A stretch of DNA of 64,000 nucleotides from Neostapfia colusana (Eukaryota > Streptophyta > Magnoliopsida > Poales > Poaceae), in contig JASWHV010000005.1 in assembly GCA_030760725.1 (NCBI GenBank), positions 26,793,241 through 26,857,240 of the forward strand. Reading direction: 5' to 3'. The notes under the pieces were generated by a model that worked only from the letters and a program-made list of their open reading frames with translations, was not told where the DNA came from and ran no database searches. The position numbers and the translations under genes were made by a program. Shown here one piece after another: positions 32,011 to 41,839 of the stretch (the first letter of the stretch is position 1; each line of letters starts with the position of its first letter).

Positions 32011-33741
32011 ATGGCTTCCAACCCGCCGCCAGAGAGGAAGCGCGCTCGATCTCCTCCAGCAGCGGCGTCTGTGCCAAGTCGGGATTCTGGGGTGCCTGAC
32101 ACTCCCTCCGGTGGCGACTCGAAGAGGCCCCGGGTTGATGCGCCGGGGGAAGCTTCTGGGGCGTCCCCTGTTCCGCCAGTCCAAGCGACTGCGGAGCGGC
32201 CGTCAGTGACGGTAGCGGGCTCTAGGAGTCCTACCCCGGCTCGGAAGTCGGGGTTCAGAGCCCGCTGGAGTGTCCGCGCTTCCCGGCCTTCCCCGACTTG
32301 CGGGGAATCTGTGCCGCTGCGCTCGGAGCCTGGGGCAACTGCCTCGGCTCCCAGTCCAGCGCGAACTTCTCCTGTTCCGGTGTGCCCGGACTCCGCGGCG
32401 GCGTCGTCTCTTCCTGCCGAGACGGCCACCGTGGCCCCCAAGCCAGCGCAGGTCGACCCTGCACTAGGCGGCCCGGCCTTTTCTCCAGCACCGCCTTCCC
32501 CAGTTCGCCCCTCTCCTCAGATCAAGGAGCCAGAAGCTGAAGAGAGCCCGGCAGGCCTGGCTGCCAGAGCCTCGGAGCCAGCTTCTCCTGATCGGCGTCT
32601 CGTCTCGGTTGCTGGTGCGTCGGCTCTTCCTGAGGACGAGGTAATGGAGGAGGTCGGGGGGACTGCCCCGGCCTCTGTAGCTCCATTGCCTCTGGCGGAT
32701 GCCTTCAAGCTTGCCGAGACGAGCGTTCGGCAGGTCTTGGCTGCACTAGGGCGCGAGCGGGAGGAGTATACGGTTGAACGGGATCGCCTCCTCACCTGGG
32801 GGAACCTTTTGCGGGAGAGGACCACGAAGGTTAAGAGTGAGCTCGACTCCAGGCGGGAGTTGCTCGACTTCAGGGAAGCACTCCTCGACCGGATGAAGCG
32901 GGCTGTTGACCGCATGGACACCCAATCGCGTCGGATCAACAGGGAGACCCTGGAGGCACATGCCCGGGCCGAAGAGAGCCTCTCTGCTGCTGTGGAGATA
33001 CGGCAGCGGTTGGAACGCCGTGAACTCGCCGTTGAGGAACGGGAGCGTTCCATGGCAGCTGAGGCGGAGAGGGTCGCCGCGCAGCTGGCTGCGGGCGAGG
33101 ATGACCTCCGAGCTCGGATAGAGGAGCTGGAGATCCTGAAGGCAGACCTCGACTTGAGGGAGGAACAGGTCTCCCGTGATCGCCGGGCGGTCTTGGACCG
33201 GGAGTTGACCGCCAACTTCAAGGCCGCTGAGTTGGAGCGGCTCGCCAAGACTCTCCACCTTCGGGAGAGCTCCCTGGCGGCCAAGGAGAAGGAATTCTCC
33301 GAGAGGAACCTGGAGGCTCTGCAGGCGGCCCGCCGCGAGGTGGAGGAGCTCTCAGCCTTGCGGTCCTCCGAGGCTCTTGCGGTCTCAAGCTTCGTGGATC
33401 GAGCGGGGTCCGCCCTGATCCCTCTTGGCTTCAGCCCGGTGAGGGCCGCGGCTCCTGCATTGAAGGTGGCGGAGGTGATCCCCGCATTGGAGTCGATCGG
33501 CGCCAAGCTGGACAGAATAGACTCGGTGGTCGCCAGCGAGCTTGAGGCCGAGGGCCGCGGCTTAGCTTTAGAGGTCGCCTCGCATGTGCTGGCATGCTTC
33601 AAGAGCCGTGACCCCTCTTTTTCGCTAGAGCCAGCGAGAGAGGGCCCAGCCACGGAGCGGTAGGAAGCTGCCAGGGCTGAAGTCAAGGATGTGGCCGCCC
33701 TTATAGCCGCAAGGTTCCGGCGGGAGCCGGGAGGTCCTTAG
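32011..33741 (+). CDS. Accessory protein (aORF) of D, short form, intronless, with one late stop
   Basis: ATG 32011 (ttgccATGGCTTCCAACC) starts MASNPPPERKRARSPPAA. Residues 1-200 are Pro/Ser/Ala-rich with two basic patches. About residues 215-470 form a long Arg/Glu-rich coiled coil, followed by the conserved tail (ALIPLGFSPV, IPALESIGAKL). The frame is open for 550 codons to a TAG at 33661-33663. Related copies have a Glu codon there, and the same frame continues through 25 conserved codons (EAARAEVKDVAAL) to the normal stop at 33739. The PF04195-like domain and the 78-bp intron found in H and A are absent. This is the best preserved copy in the window. Its gene lies opposite to gag. Function unknown; nuclear location suggested by the basic patches. 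Confidence 0.75.
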
Positions 33742-35104
33742 GACTTGTTTCTCCCTTTTCATCGAGTCTGTAGTCCAGCTCATGGAGCCTCGCTTAGTTC
33801 GACTCTTTTGGATATTTGTGTCTGTGATGCTTTTTCTCTCCTTCTTTGCTCTGCCTGACTGAGTCCTTAGCTCCGCAAGGTACTCAAAGGCCATCTCCCA
33901 TCCCGGAGCTTTGCACAGACACCCTCCCCGGGTCCTAACCATGTTAGGGACCCCCGGAGGTCTCCGGATCTCGCCCTACGGGGGGCTCCAGATCTGCCTG
34001 CCACGTGGCGGGTCCGGAGCTCCTCCTTAAGAGGCGGGAGCTCCGGCCATGTCGAACACGTAGGGCTTTCGGAGCCCTCCCACCGAAGGGGGGGGGAGGT
34101 CCGGTTTCCTCCTGCCACGTGGCGAGCCCGGAGCCCTCCTCGAGGGAGGAGAGAGTTCCGGGCCTGCTGGACACGTGGGGCCCCCGGGTCCCGCCCTTGC
34201 TGGAGGGGCAGGTCCCGGTCCTTCCAGTCCTAGGCCGGAGTAGCTGGTAGCTCCTTTCCCCCTGCTTCATGCAGTCCCTGTTGCCGCAACCTGGAGGTCC
34301 TGCACACAGGCAGAGGAAACGTAATTCTCCTCGGGGGGGTCCTCCCCTCCCGTCTCCTAGTCTTATCCGTCTTACGATCCTGATTCGCTATACGGGGCTT
34401 GGGCAATTCTGTGCACGAGGCGCCGGAGCTCCGGCTCCCTCCGAGGTCCGGGTACGGCCGTCCGATCCCTAGTATCGGGCCATGCGCTGGGGAAGCAGAG
34501 TGCACGCACTTTGGGTTCATGACCAGGCAAAGCGGTCATACTCCCCTGTACCTCCGGAGGGCAGGATGCGCATGCTTTCGGCTCTGGGCCGGCTAAGCTG
34601 GATACGCACCCTGGACCCCCCATGCACAACGCAGGCCTTTCCTGGAGGTAACCAACTGGCATCGCAACACCTGACTTGGGGAGGCCCGAGAGACTCTCTC
34701 GGCCATCGGCAGGTGCCTCAAGCGCAGCCGCCTTCGGTAGGATAGCGAATGCCGACTATGGATGAGCGCAGGAGAGGGGGAGCTAGATGTACGATGAACA
34801 TACAGAGATAGTGCGATCATAAAAATTAATGCGTAATTTAAATGAGCGCATGAGGGAGAGCTAAGTAGAACAGGTCTCTGTATTCGTGCCCATAGGTGGA
34901 ATTCTGGCTGTCCATGGAGGCAATGTTCCGCTTCGTCTACAAGGGAAGCAAGACTCTACGCGCTTAGGGTCAGAACCAGGCTAAACTGGACGTAGTCCTG
35001 TACCATCCCTTGAGACTTAGCTGCCCCAAGCTCGGTTCCTAAATTCTACGGGATTCATTACAGAAGGGAATAACCCTGTTCTACTGATGCTCAGTAAGTA
35101 GGAC
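33742..35104 (-). other. Spacer of D between integrase remnant and accessory gene, with G-box array
   Basis: No coding frame is supported. At 33985-34220 four to five CACGTG/GAGCTC units repeat, as in the LTR. At about 34490-34620 the cgctttgcctggtcatgaacc block corresponds to the tandem repeat of S at 58700-58815. Confidence 0.6.
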
Positions 35105-35430
35105 TTACAGTGTTGCTTCATGGCAAGGTTTTTTGGGAACGGATCCCACTCTCGGTTGGAAGGCATGTGCACCTGGGGCGGCAGCTTTCATGATTCGGAA
35201 TGGACCTTCCCTGCTGCGGGAGAGCTTATGGGTCCTTCTTGGAATAGAGCATGCCACTACACCAGGTTGCCCCCCTGCAGGCCCCCGACGCGTTTGGTTC
35301 GTTGGCGGTAGTGCTTAGAGCATTAGCCGAGACCGTGCGTTGTGGGGTGTTCCCTGCAGCCGAGTCTTGTCGACGAGGTTGTTATCTCCGCGCTGGATCA
35401 GGTCCTGCGCGGCTTCTCCTGGGGGCCCCC
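35105..35430 (-). pseudogene. Integrase C-terminal remnant of D
   Basis: The minus strand matches the end of the S integrase (57880-58200), including the regions encoding VDEARLQ and the SWEGPF-type segment, but with many changes and indels. It marks the right side of the pol deletion. Confidence 0.6.
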
Positions 35431-35596
35431 GGGGAGTTCTCCCCTTCTGGCTAAGGCCTTCAAGGGGTAGGTGGACCCGGGCTCGTCTTGGATGACCTAA
35501 GGCGTCTTCCCCTTCTGGCAAGGCCTTCAAGGGGTTGACAGACCTTAGGCGGCTCCCGAGAGGTATGTTCGAGGCACGGAGGCGCGCCGCAATTGG
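35431..35596 (-). repeat. Deletion junction of D with two copies of a short hairpin
   Basis: CCCCTT...AAGGGG hairpins of 26-27 bp lie at 35441-35467 and 35509-35534 between the gag end and the integrase remnant. I see no equivalent in A or S. Confidence 0.6.
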
Positions 35597-37342
35597 CTAA
35601 CGCCCTGGCCCGTCACCGTCGGAACTGGAGTCCTCACCGTTATGCACTGTCTTCACGACACGCTGAGGCTCCTGAAATCCCACTTGATGGGCAGCGGTGA
35701 CTGGGGCATCGACCTTTTGTTTGCCATCCCTCTGAGGGTAGGACGGTGCTTCAGCCCTCTGCTGTCTTCCCTTGCGGAAGCGCTCTGCGAGCCTCTGGAT
35801 CTCCCAGCACTCGGCAGCAGTATGGTTGCTGGTGCCATGCACAGGGCATAGCCCGCCCTGGTCACTGTCTGGGACCGGTGATTGCCGCTGCCTTTTGTTG
35901 GGGCGTGGCCCCCGAGCTCCACTGGTCGCCACAGCTGCGGCGACGGGGGCCGTGAACGGTGACTTCATCTTTCCACTCCCCCGGTTCTTGGTCTTCTTGC
36001 CACCCCCATAGGCAGCAGCACCGGACCCGGGCTGTCCTCCTGACTCGGAGGTCGGCAGCGTGTGCCAGTTCCGCCCTTCAGCTGCTCTGGCGCACTTGTC
36101 CGCCAGGCTGAAGAGCTCCGAGACGTCGTGGACCTCTCTGGTCGCGAGCTTCTCAAGCATTTTCTCGTCCCGGACACCCTGTCGGAACGCCACCACCACA
36201 GAGGCACTTTGGATATGTGGGATGGTGTTGCGTACCTGAGAGAACCGCTGGATGAAAGAGCGCAGCGACTCCCCAGGTTGTTGCTTGACAGCGTGGAGGT
36301 CAAGCTCCGTGCCGGGACGGGTGTAGGAGCTGCCGAAGTTGGCGACGAACTGCCGGCAGAGCTCTCCCCAGGAGGTTATGGACCCCTGAGGTAGATTCAT
36401 GAGCCAAGACCGAGCTGGGCCGGTCAAGGCGACGGGGAAGTAGTTGGCCATGACAGCCTCGTCCCCCCCTGCGGCAAGTACGGCGGTGGAGTAGATCTGG
36501 AGGAACTCCGCTGGGTTGACGCTGCCGTCGTACTTCTCGGGCAGGTGCGGGCGAAACTTGCGTGGCCACCTTGCGAAGCGAAGGTGGGGTGCAAGGGCCG
36601 CACATCCTGCACCGGCTGCTGCAGGTACTGGCGCTGCGAACGCTTGGTTCGCACTTGGCACCGCGTATCCCGGCATGGGCAAGGCTGCACCATAGACCGG
36701 GGCCGCTGCTTGCGGCGCATATAGTTGTGGCATATGCTGCGCAGCATATGCCTGAGGCAGGGCTCGCGTGGCGAAGACCTGCCCTTCAGGCTGTGTCGAG
36801 GCCGACGACATGCTGTCGCCAACCTCATGGTTGCGACGCCTTTCTCGGCGTCGCTCGAGGTACACCCGGGCGTCCTGGCCCAAGTGGCACCGTTCCAGTT
36901 CCCTTCGCAGGTCCGTTGACAGGAGCCTGGAGGAGCTGGAATCCGCCGTTAGCCCGTCAACCGTGGGTGTGCGCGTCAGCGACACAGCCGGTTGTACTGG
37001 GCGCCGTCCTCGCCGAAACCGAGGGTTCGCGGCGGCGACGATGAGGCGGTCCACCTCGCGGACCCATTGCTGGGTCGCTGAATGGGGCGCATCCCCCGCA
37101 GGTGGGTTGCGCAGCAGCGCTCTTGCTGCAGCTAGCGCACCTCCATGGTGTACGCTCAGCGCTGCAGAAGATCTCACACTGGTTGGGGCCTGCATAGCCG
37201 GAGTCGGCGTTGCCGGAGTCGGCTGCTGGCTACCAGCTTGTGCCAACACACTCCGTCCTGAGTGTGTCGACATGTACTCCCCAGTGGTCACGGTTCACCG
37301 TGAACGCGGAGGGGGAGAGTTTGCCGCTGAAGGGAGCTTGGT
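35597..37342 (-). pseudogene. Gag of element D
   Basis: The family start MTKLPSAANSPPP lies at about 37342 on the minus strand, but a TGA (37295-37297) follows within 16 codons where A has CGA. The next in-frame ATG (37273, MSTHSGRSV) opens a frame of about 558 codons to 35597. It contains the Gag core (RFARWPRKFRPHLPEKYDG, TGPARSWLMNLPQG, SFIQRFSQVRNTIPH) and the CX2H knuckle CPVHGTSNHTAAEC. It ends soon after, before any protease. An intact 5'-shortened Gag may still be made. Confidence 0.85.
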
Positions 37343-37388
37343 CATCTTTGTCGGCGGAAACTCGTCGCGCCAGGAGAAAAGCCCCCTT

Positions 37389-37402
37389 CCTGGCGCGCCA
37401 AA
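37389..37402 (-). other. Primer binding site of element D
   Basis: Plus strand cctggcgcgccaaa; read on the minus strand this is TTTGGCGCGCCAGG, directly behind the 5' LTR. Confidence 0.85.
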
Positions 37403-38499
37403 TGTCGAAGTGTTCAGTCGACACTTCCCCCGGGCCTGCACTGGGCAGCCCGCGGAGGTTCTTTTTTCGGTGGGGCTAGTCTCTAGCGGAGAGCTTGTGC
37501 AGATGGACGAGTTAGTAAGAGCTTGACATGGTGAGTTTTACGTGGTTCAGGCCGCCGGAGCGTAAAACCCTACGTCCACGGCGAGCTATGGAGCTCGCTG
37601 TATTGCTTGCTGCTCAGGCTCGGAGGCCTGAGCTTGGGGGTGAGTTACAGCTTGAGAGTGTATGGCTAGCGTATGAGTTGCAAAGTGCGAACCCCTGCTA
37701 TCGACGCCTACCCGAGCCTTTTATAGTCCAAGACTCGGGCGGCTTACAAGGGGAGCCGGGACCCGATAGGTGGTCCCGGGGAGATTGTCTATTATCTACC
37801 GTATCTGCAGTTATGCCGGTAGTTGTCTCTGGTCGAAGGCTTCTGGGTCTTCATCTTGCCGCCCTGCCCATGCCGCACGCTAGTCGTAGTGGTTGATGAC
37901 GGCGCAAGCGGCATGGGATGTCTTGTCACGGTGTTTATTGGCTGGCAGGTTCTGACACCGCGCGCCAGTCCGTGATGCGACTGGGCGCAACGGCACCTGA
38001 CAGAAGCGTGCTCCGCGTCTCCGCGTCTTGGGAAGACGCGGGCCTTGAATACATTGTACGGGCAAGGTATGGGGCGCCTTTACGCCTGCTGCCTACCGCT
38101 CGGGGGCAGGCAGCACCGTTCTTCTGGCCACGTGGCGGGTCCGGAGCCCTTCTCTGAGGAGAGAAGGGTCCGGCCTACGGGGCACATGGAGCTTCCGGAC
38201 CTCTCCCCGCGGAGGGGGAGGTCCGGCTTCTTCATGCCACATGGCGGGCCCGGAGCTCTCCTCTGAGGAGAGGGAGGTCCGGCCCCGCCGGACGCGTGGC
38301 GCCTTCGGAGCTCTCTCCCGCGGAGGGGGAGGTCCGGCTTCTGTATGCCACGTGGCGGGCCCGGTGCTCTCGTCTGAGGAGAGGGAGGTCCGGCCCCGCC
38401 GGACGCGTGGCGCCTTCGGAGCTCTCCCTGCGGAGAAGGGCGAGTTCCTTAGGCATTTTACCCTGTGCGCGGGGGTACCCCATATCTCAGGTACCGACA
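37403..38499 (-). repeat. 5' LTR of element D (right end)
   Basis: 1,097 bp, same length as the left copy. It is followed by the duplication ctcgc (38500-38504). Confidence 0.93.
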
Positions 38500-38575
38500 C
38501 TCGCGTATCCCAGCCGACTTCCGGACCCCGAAGACTCCAGCTCGATCTAAACCAACCCGCCGCTTTTCCCCCGTC

Positions 38576-38582
38576 TATAAAA
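38576..38582 (+). promoter_or_regulatory. TATA box of the first C LTR
   Basis: TATAAAA after cccccgtc; in the second LTR TATAAAAA at 47818-47825. It lies about 205 bp upstream of the mini-gene start codon. Confidence 0.75.
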
Positions 38583-38784
38583 CCCCGGCATCGTCCTGTT
38601 TTTCCCCATGATCCGCCGATTTTCTCTCCGGTGAGAACCCGAGCCCCTCCGGCGAATTCTGCCCGATCTATGCTCGGGAATTCCGATCTAACCCGCTGGT
38701 CTTGATCCACCGCCTCCGGGGAACCTCGCAAGTGCAGAAAACGTGGTGGTTTGCGGTTCAAACATAGCGCCGACGAGCCTCGCC

Positions 38785-41374
38785 GTGAATTCACCTCGGA
38801 CCTCGTCGCCAACCGCCTTCCAGGACCTCCGAGCTCAAGAAAACCCCCGAGGTGAGATCCCCGACCTCCCCTCTACCGATCTATGCCATAAAATCACAGT
38901 TCTAGGAAGAATTTACGAAGATCCAAAACTCTTCGGCGAGATCGCCGCCTCCCGCCGTCGTGCGCCGCCGGGCAGCGCCGCCCGCGCTCGATCAGAGCGA
39001 CGTGGCCGCTTGTGCGCCGTTTATTTTAAATCGCACGGTAGAGTTTAAATCCCCGCGTACCGGTTTGATGTTATAATCTCAGCCGTTTGTTTTAAATCGG
39101 ACGGTCCACATCAGCCCCGCGTTATAAAGACTGGAATTCTTACGCGCTACCCCCTAGGGTTCTCGGAAAATAAGAGCTAGCCCCGGAAACTTCTGATCTA
39201 GCCCCTGGAACTTCAGAAAATCATGTAAATTCATTTAAAAATCAGTTTTAGCCCCTGGACTTAATAAAAATTAGGAAAAACCCCTCTGTTATGTGTAGCT
39301 AGACCCCTGAAAATTCATAAAATAATATTATAGACCCTATAGTGGGGTGAGTTTACCTTTTTAACCCTATTTGATATTAAATTTAGGAAATTGAATATGT
39401 GGTTAGTATTTAAAATTTAAAAGGTGGGACAAACATATTGTCAAATTCAAATTAAAAACTTTCCCAATACTTAGAAAACCTTGGAGTGAGATAAAAATAG
39501 ATTTTTGGCTGAAATGAATCTGTTTAATTGATTATTCACATTTATTAGTTAGAGGGACACATTTTTAAGTAGAGAATAATTCTGAAAATTAGAAAAATAA
39601 ATGTAAAATAGTTTACATCAGAGGAAAAGATCAAAATATATTATTAACTATTTTGTATCAGAACCTATTCTGTTTAGATGATGTGTCTTACTATTTTCAT
39701 AATAAAGTACACATTAAGGCATAGGAAGTAAATTTGAAAATATAGCAAGCTAGGTATAAATAATTAGAAAATGATAAATAAAGATTCCAAAATCCAAAGA
39801 ATTCAGTTTAGGGTTGGTAGAAGTTCTGAAGACACATATGGAGTAGGAAAATACCTTTCATGCATACTTGGTAGCTAAAAGGTGTAGTAATTGAATATAA
39901 GGAATTTATTTAAATTGGAAACTCATATATATAGTATGCAAGTATAAATGTGAATACAAAAGTAGGAATCATATACGCATGATTAAAAGTGCATGTAAGC
40001 CAAAGATTAACACACATAGAGTAACCACAACACATAGAATTTGTGAATGACTTTTATACATGTGAATGTGTGGTTTGTATGAGGTGGAAGTGTGAATTAT
40101 GTCTTATGGATTGTTATTTTTCTTTTGCTATGTGTGATGGTATGATGTAGAACCTGCTCCAGAGCAAGTTCTTCCTTTCCAAGATCAGGACTACCCATTC
40201 CAAGAGCAGCAGGAAGGAGGCAAGTGTCCTTGACCACTTTGTTCCTATACTAGGATGTGTAGATAGAATTATTTGCATTGTCAAATGAAATATGAAACCC
40301 ATGCTAGGAAGTTTCCGTAGAATTGCATTATCTTGTTTCCTTGTAGCTTGGGTTGGGATTTATTTTATTATGTCATTTATTTACATGCTTATGCTTAGGC
40401 ATGCTTAGAATGGGATATTTGGGATATGAGATCATCAGTTTATTTTACCATACTCTTGAATGAGATGTTATGAGTTATGTAGAGGTAGGGATCAAGGCAA
40501 GTTGGATGATTTGGTTGGTGCTAGGTGCACGAGACTCGGGTTTGTGTTTAGTACTTGCCTGGATCCTAAGGACCGGTTCATGGAGCATGTAACCTGGCAT
40601 TACCGTGCCAACCACATGCTGAGATGGGGCAGCTTGGCCAATTAATTAGGTGTATCCCCGGTGTAGTATGGGTGTGTTGGATGGTGCGGGGAATAGGTGT
40701 CAGCTGGACTACCATATGAACCGCAAGGCTCAAGAGGGGGCCACTGCAGCGGGGTTGGAGCATCTTGTATGCTGTTAGGGGTGAAACCTCAGTGGGCCCA
40801 CGCTCGTCGGGAATCCCTTTGTAAAGGCTTCGTAGTCATCTCCTGGCTACACACCTGGGAAGTGTGAATGTGGTTCGTAGCCACTGCCATAATGGAGGTT
40901 CTTTTTGTCCACCCAGCAACGGGGGATGAAATCACTACATGTGGGTGCAGTGGTGCAAACTCTGCAGAGTCAAAACTGTCATGACAGCCGTGCTCACGGT
41001 CAAGAGCGGCTTGGACTTATTCATGATTAGAGGATTGATGGTTTTGGAAGTTGTGGATGTTAAGCGGGGAGCTTAACATTGGAAATGATGTTATGGTTAT
41101 TTGATTATGATGATGGGATGGGAGATTGGGACCAATTCACCTGTGTAGTAATGTAGGTGCTTAATAAGCTAAGGCGATAGGTATTAATTGCGTAGTGCTT
41201 TAACCATGAGTTCAACCTCCCCTTGTTCTAGCCATGCATGACATAACTTTCCCACACTTGCTGAGTACCATCGGTACTCAACCTTGCATATTTGTTGGTT
41301 TATATTGCTGCACAGGTCAAGATAATGAGGTGGCGTATAATGACCAAGACTTTGGACACGAAGAAGGTTTCTAG
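38785..41374 (+). CDS. Three-exon mini-gene inside the first C LTR
   Basis: Exon 1, 38785-38851 (22 codons + 1 base): start codon GTG here, ATG in the second LTR; begins NSPRTSSPT and ends AQENPR; donor CGAG|GTGAGA. Exon 2, 40151-40219 (69 bp): acceptor GATGTAG; EPAPEQVLPFQDQDYPF; donor GGAG|GCAAGT, a consensus GC-type donor. Exon 3, 41316-41374: acceptor TTGCTGCACAG; QDNEVAYNDQDFG and TAG. The phases fit throughout (1, 1), giving 64 residues, acidic and Gln/Pro-rich. With the TATA box upstream and AATAAA downstream, the whole unit sits inside the LTR. It is a prediction; expression and function are unknown. In this copy only the start codon is damaged. Confidence 0.55.
40816..40987 (+). other. 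Conserved palindromes in the C LTR intron
   Basis: CCTTTGTAAAGG (40816-40827), ACTCTGCAGAGT (40959-40970) and CTGTCATGACAG (40976-40987) lie in intron 2 of the mini-gene. The surrounding 400 bp (for example ctaaggaccggttcatg at about 40567 and ataatggaggttct at about 40890) is recognisable in B although most of the LTR is not. Confidence 0.6.
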
Positions 41375-41519
41375 GTTCATGGAGACCCTCGGGCAACGCC
41401 TGTGACGGAGCCCTCAAGAATAATATTCCGCTGCTAGTTTATTTACTTGAGACGAACTTATTATTGTCCATCGAGACATTTGCTATGTAAGACTTATTTA
41501 TATTCGACACCTGGCTTGT

Positions 41520-41525
41520 AATAAA
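41520..41525 (+). terminator. Poly(A) signal of the first C LTR
   Basis: AATAAA about 100 bp before the LTR end; also in the second LTR at about 50762. Confidence 0.5.
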
Positions 41526-41625
41526 TGATGCTTCACTATTTGTCATCATATGTATGAGAAAATGATCCGGGCATACATGTGATATTCACTCGGTTGTTCT
41601 TCGGATAAACCGGTTGTTACAGAAG

Positions 41626-41637
41626 TGGTATCAGAGC
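41626..41637 (+). other. Primer binding site of element C
   Basis: TGGTATCAGAGC, initiator tRNA-Met type, four bases after the LTR end. The second internal region has TGGTATCAGAGCC at about 50868. Confidence 0.85.
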
Positions 41638-41839
41638 AAAGGTTGCCCATAGGAACGTGGACCTAGGTAGAAATGGACGTATTTAAGGGCCCTATTTTCT
41701 TAAAAACTATTTTACAAGGTGTGTGTTGAAAAGTGTTATTTAATGGAGGCACTTTCTTCATCTTATCTCAATTTTCATTCAAAATAGGATTTTTTGTTTA
41801 AAAGTTTATCTAACCAAGTTTAAATGCTTTTTGTTTTAG

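Larger units (their letters stand above)
30423..38499 (-). mobile_element. Element D: complete, young, pol-less Tat-lineage element
   Basis: Flanked by ctcgc on both sides (30418-30422 and 38500-38504). Both LTRs are 1,097 bp and differ at about 21 sites by eye (about 2%). In its own orientation the order is 5' LTR (right), primer site, gag, a short remnant of the integrase C-terminus, spacer with G-box array, accessory gene and 3' LTR (left). Protease, reverse transcriptase, RNase H and the integrase core are all absent. It resembles the class of non-autonomous elements that keep only gag and must have used enzymes from a relative. Confidence 0.92.
38500..41621 (+). repeat. First LTR of element C, right part
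   Basis: After the ctcgc duplication of D the C LTR resumes with gtatcccagccgac. It holds TATA (38576-38582), the three-exon mini-gene (38785-41374), AATAAA (41520-41525) and ends TTGTTACA. The middle (39130-40100) is AT-rich with nothing recognisable. Confidence 0.9.

Noticed and set aside
32011..33663. Reading the D accessory gene as a host coiled-coil protein gene
   Set aside because: It lies between the D LTRs, ends with the conserved aORF tail, and has homologues at the same place in H, A, S and F.
39130..40100. Possible host gene or tRNA in the AT-rich middle of the C LTR
   Set aside because: No open frame, no tRNA-like boxes, and the same sequence is repeated in the second LTR at 48370-49340, so it is LTR sequence.
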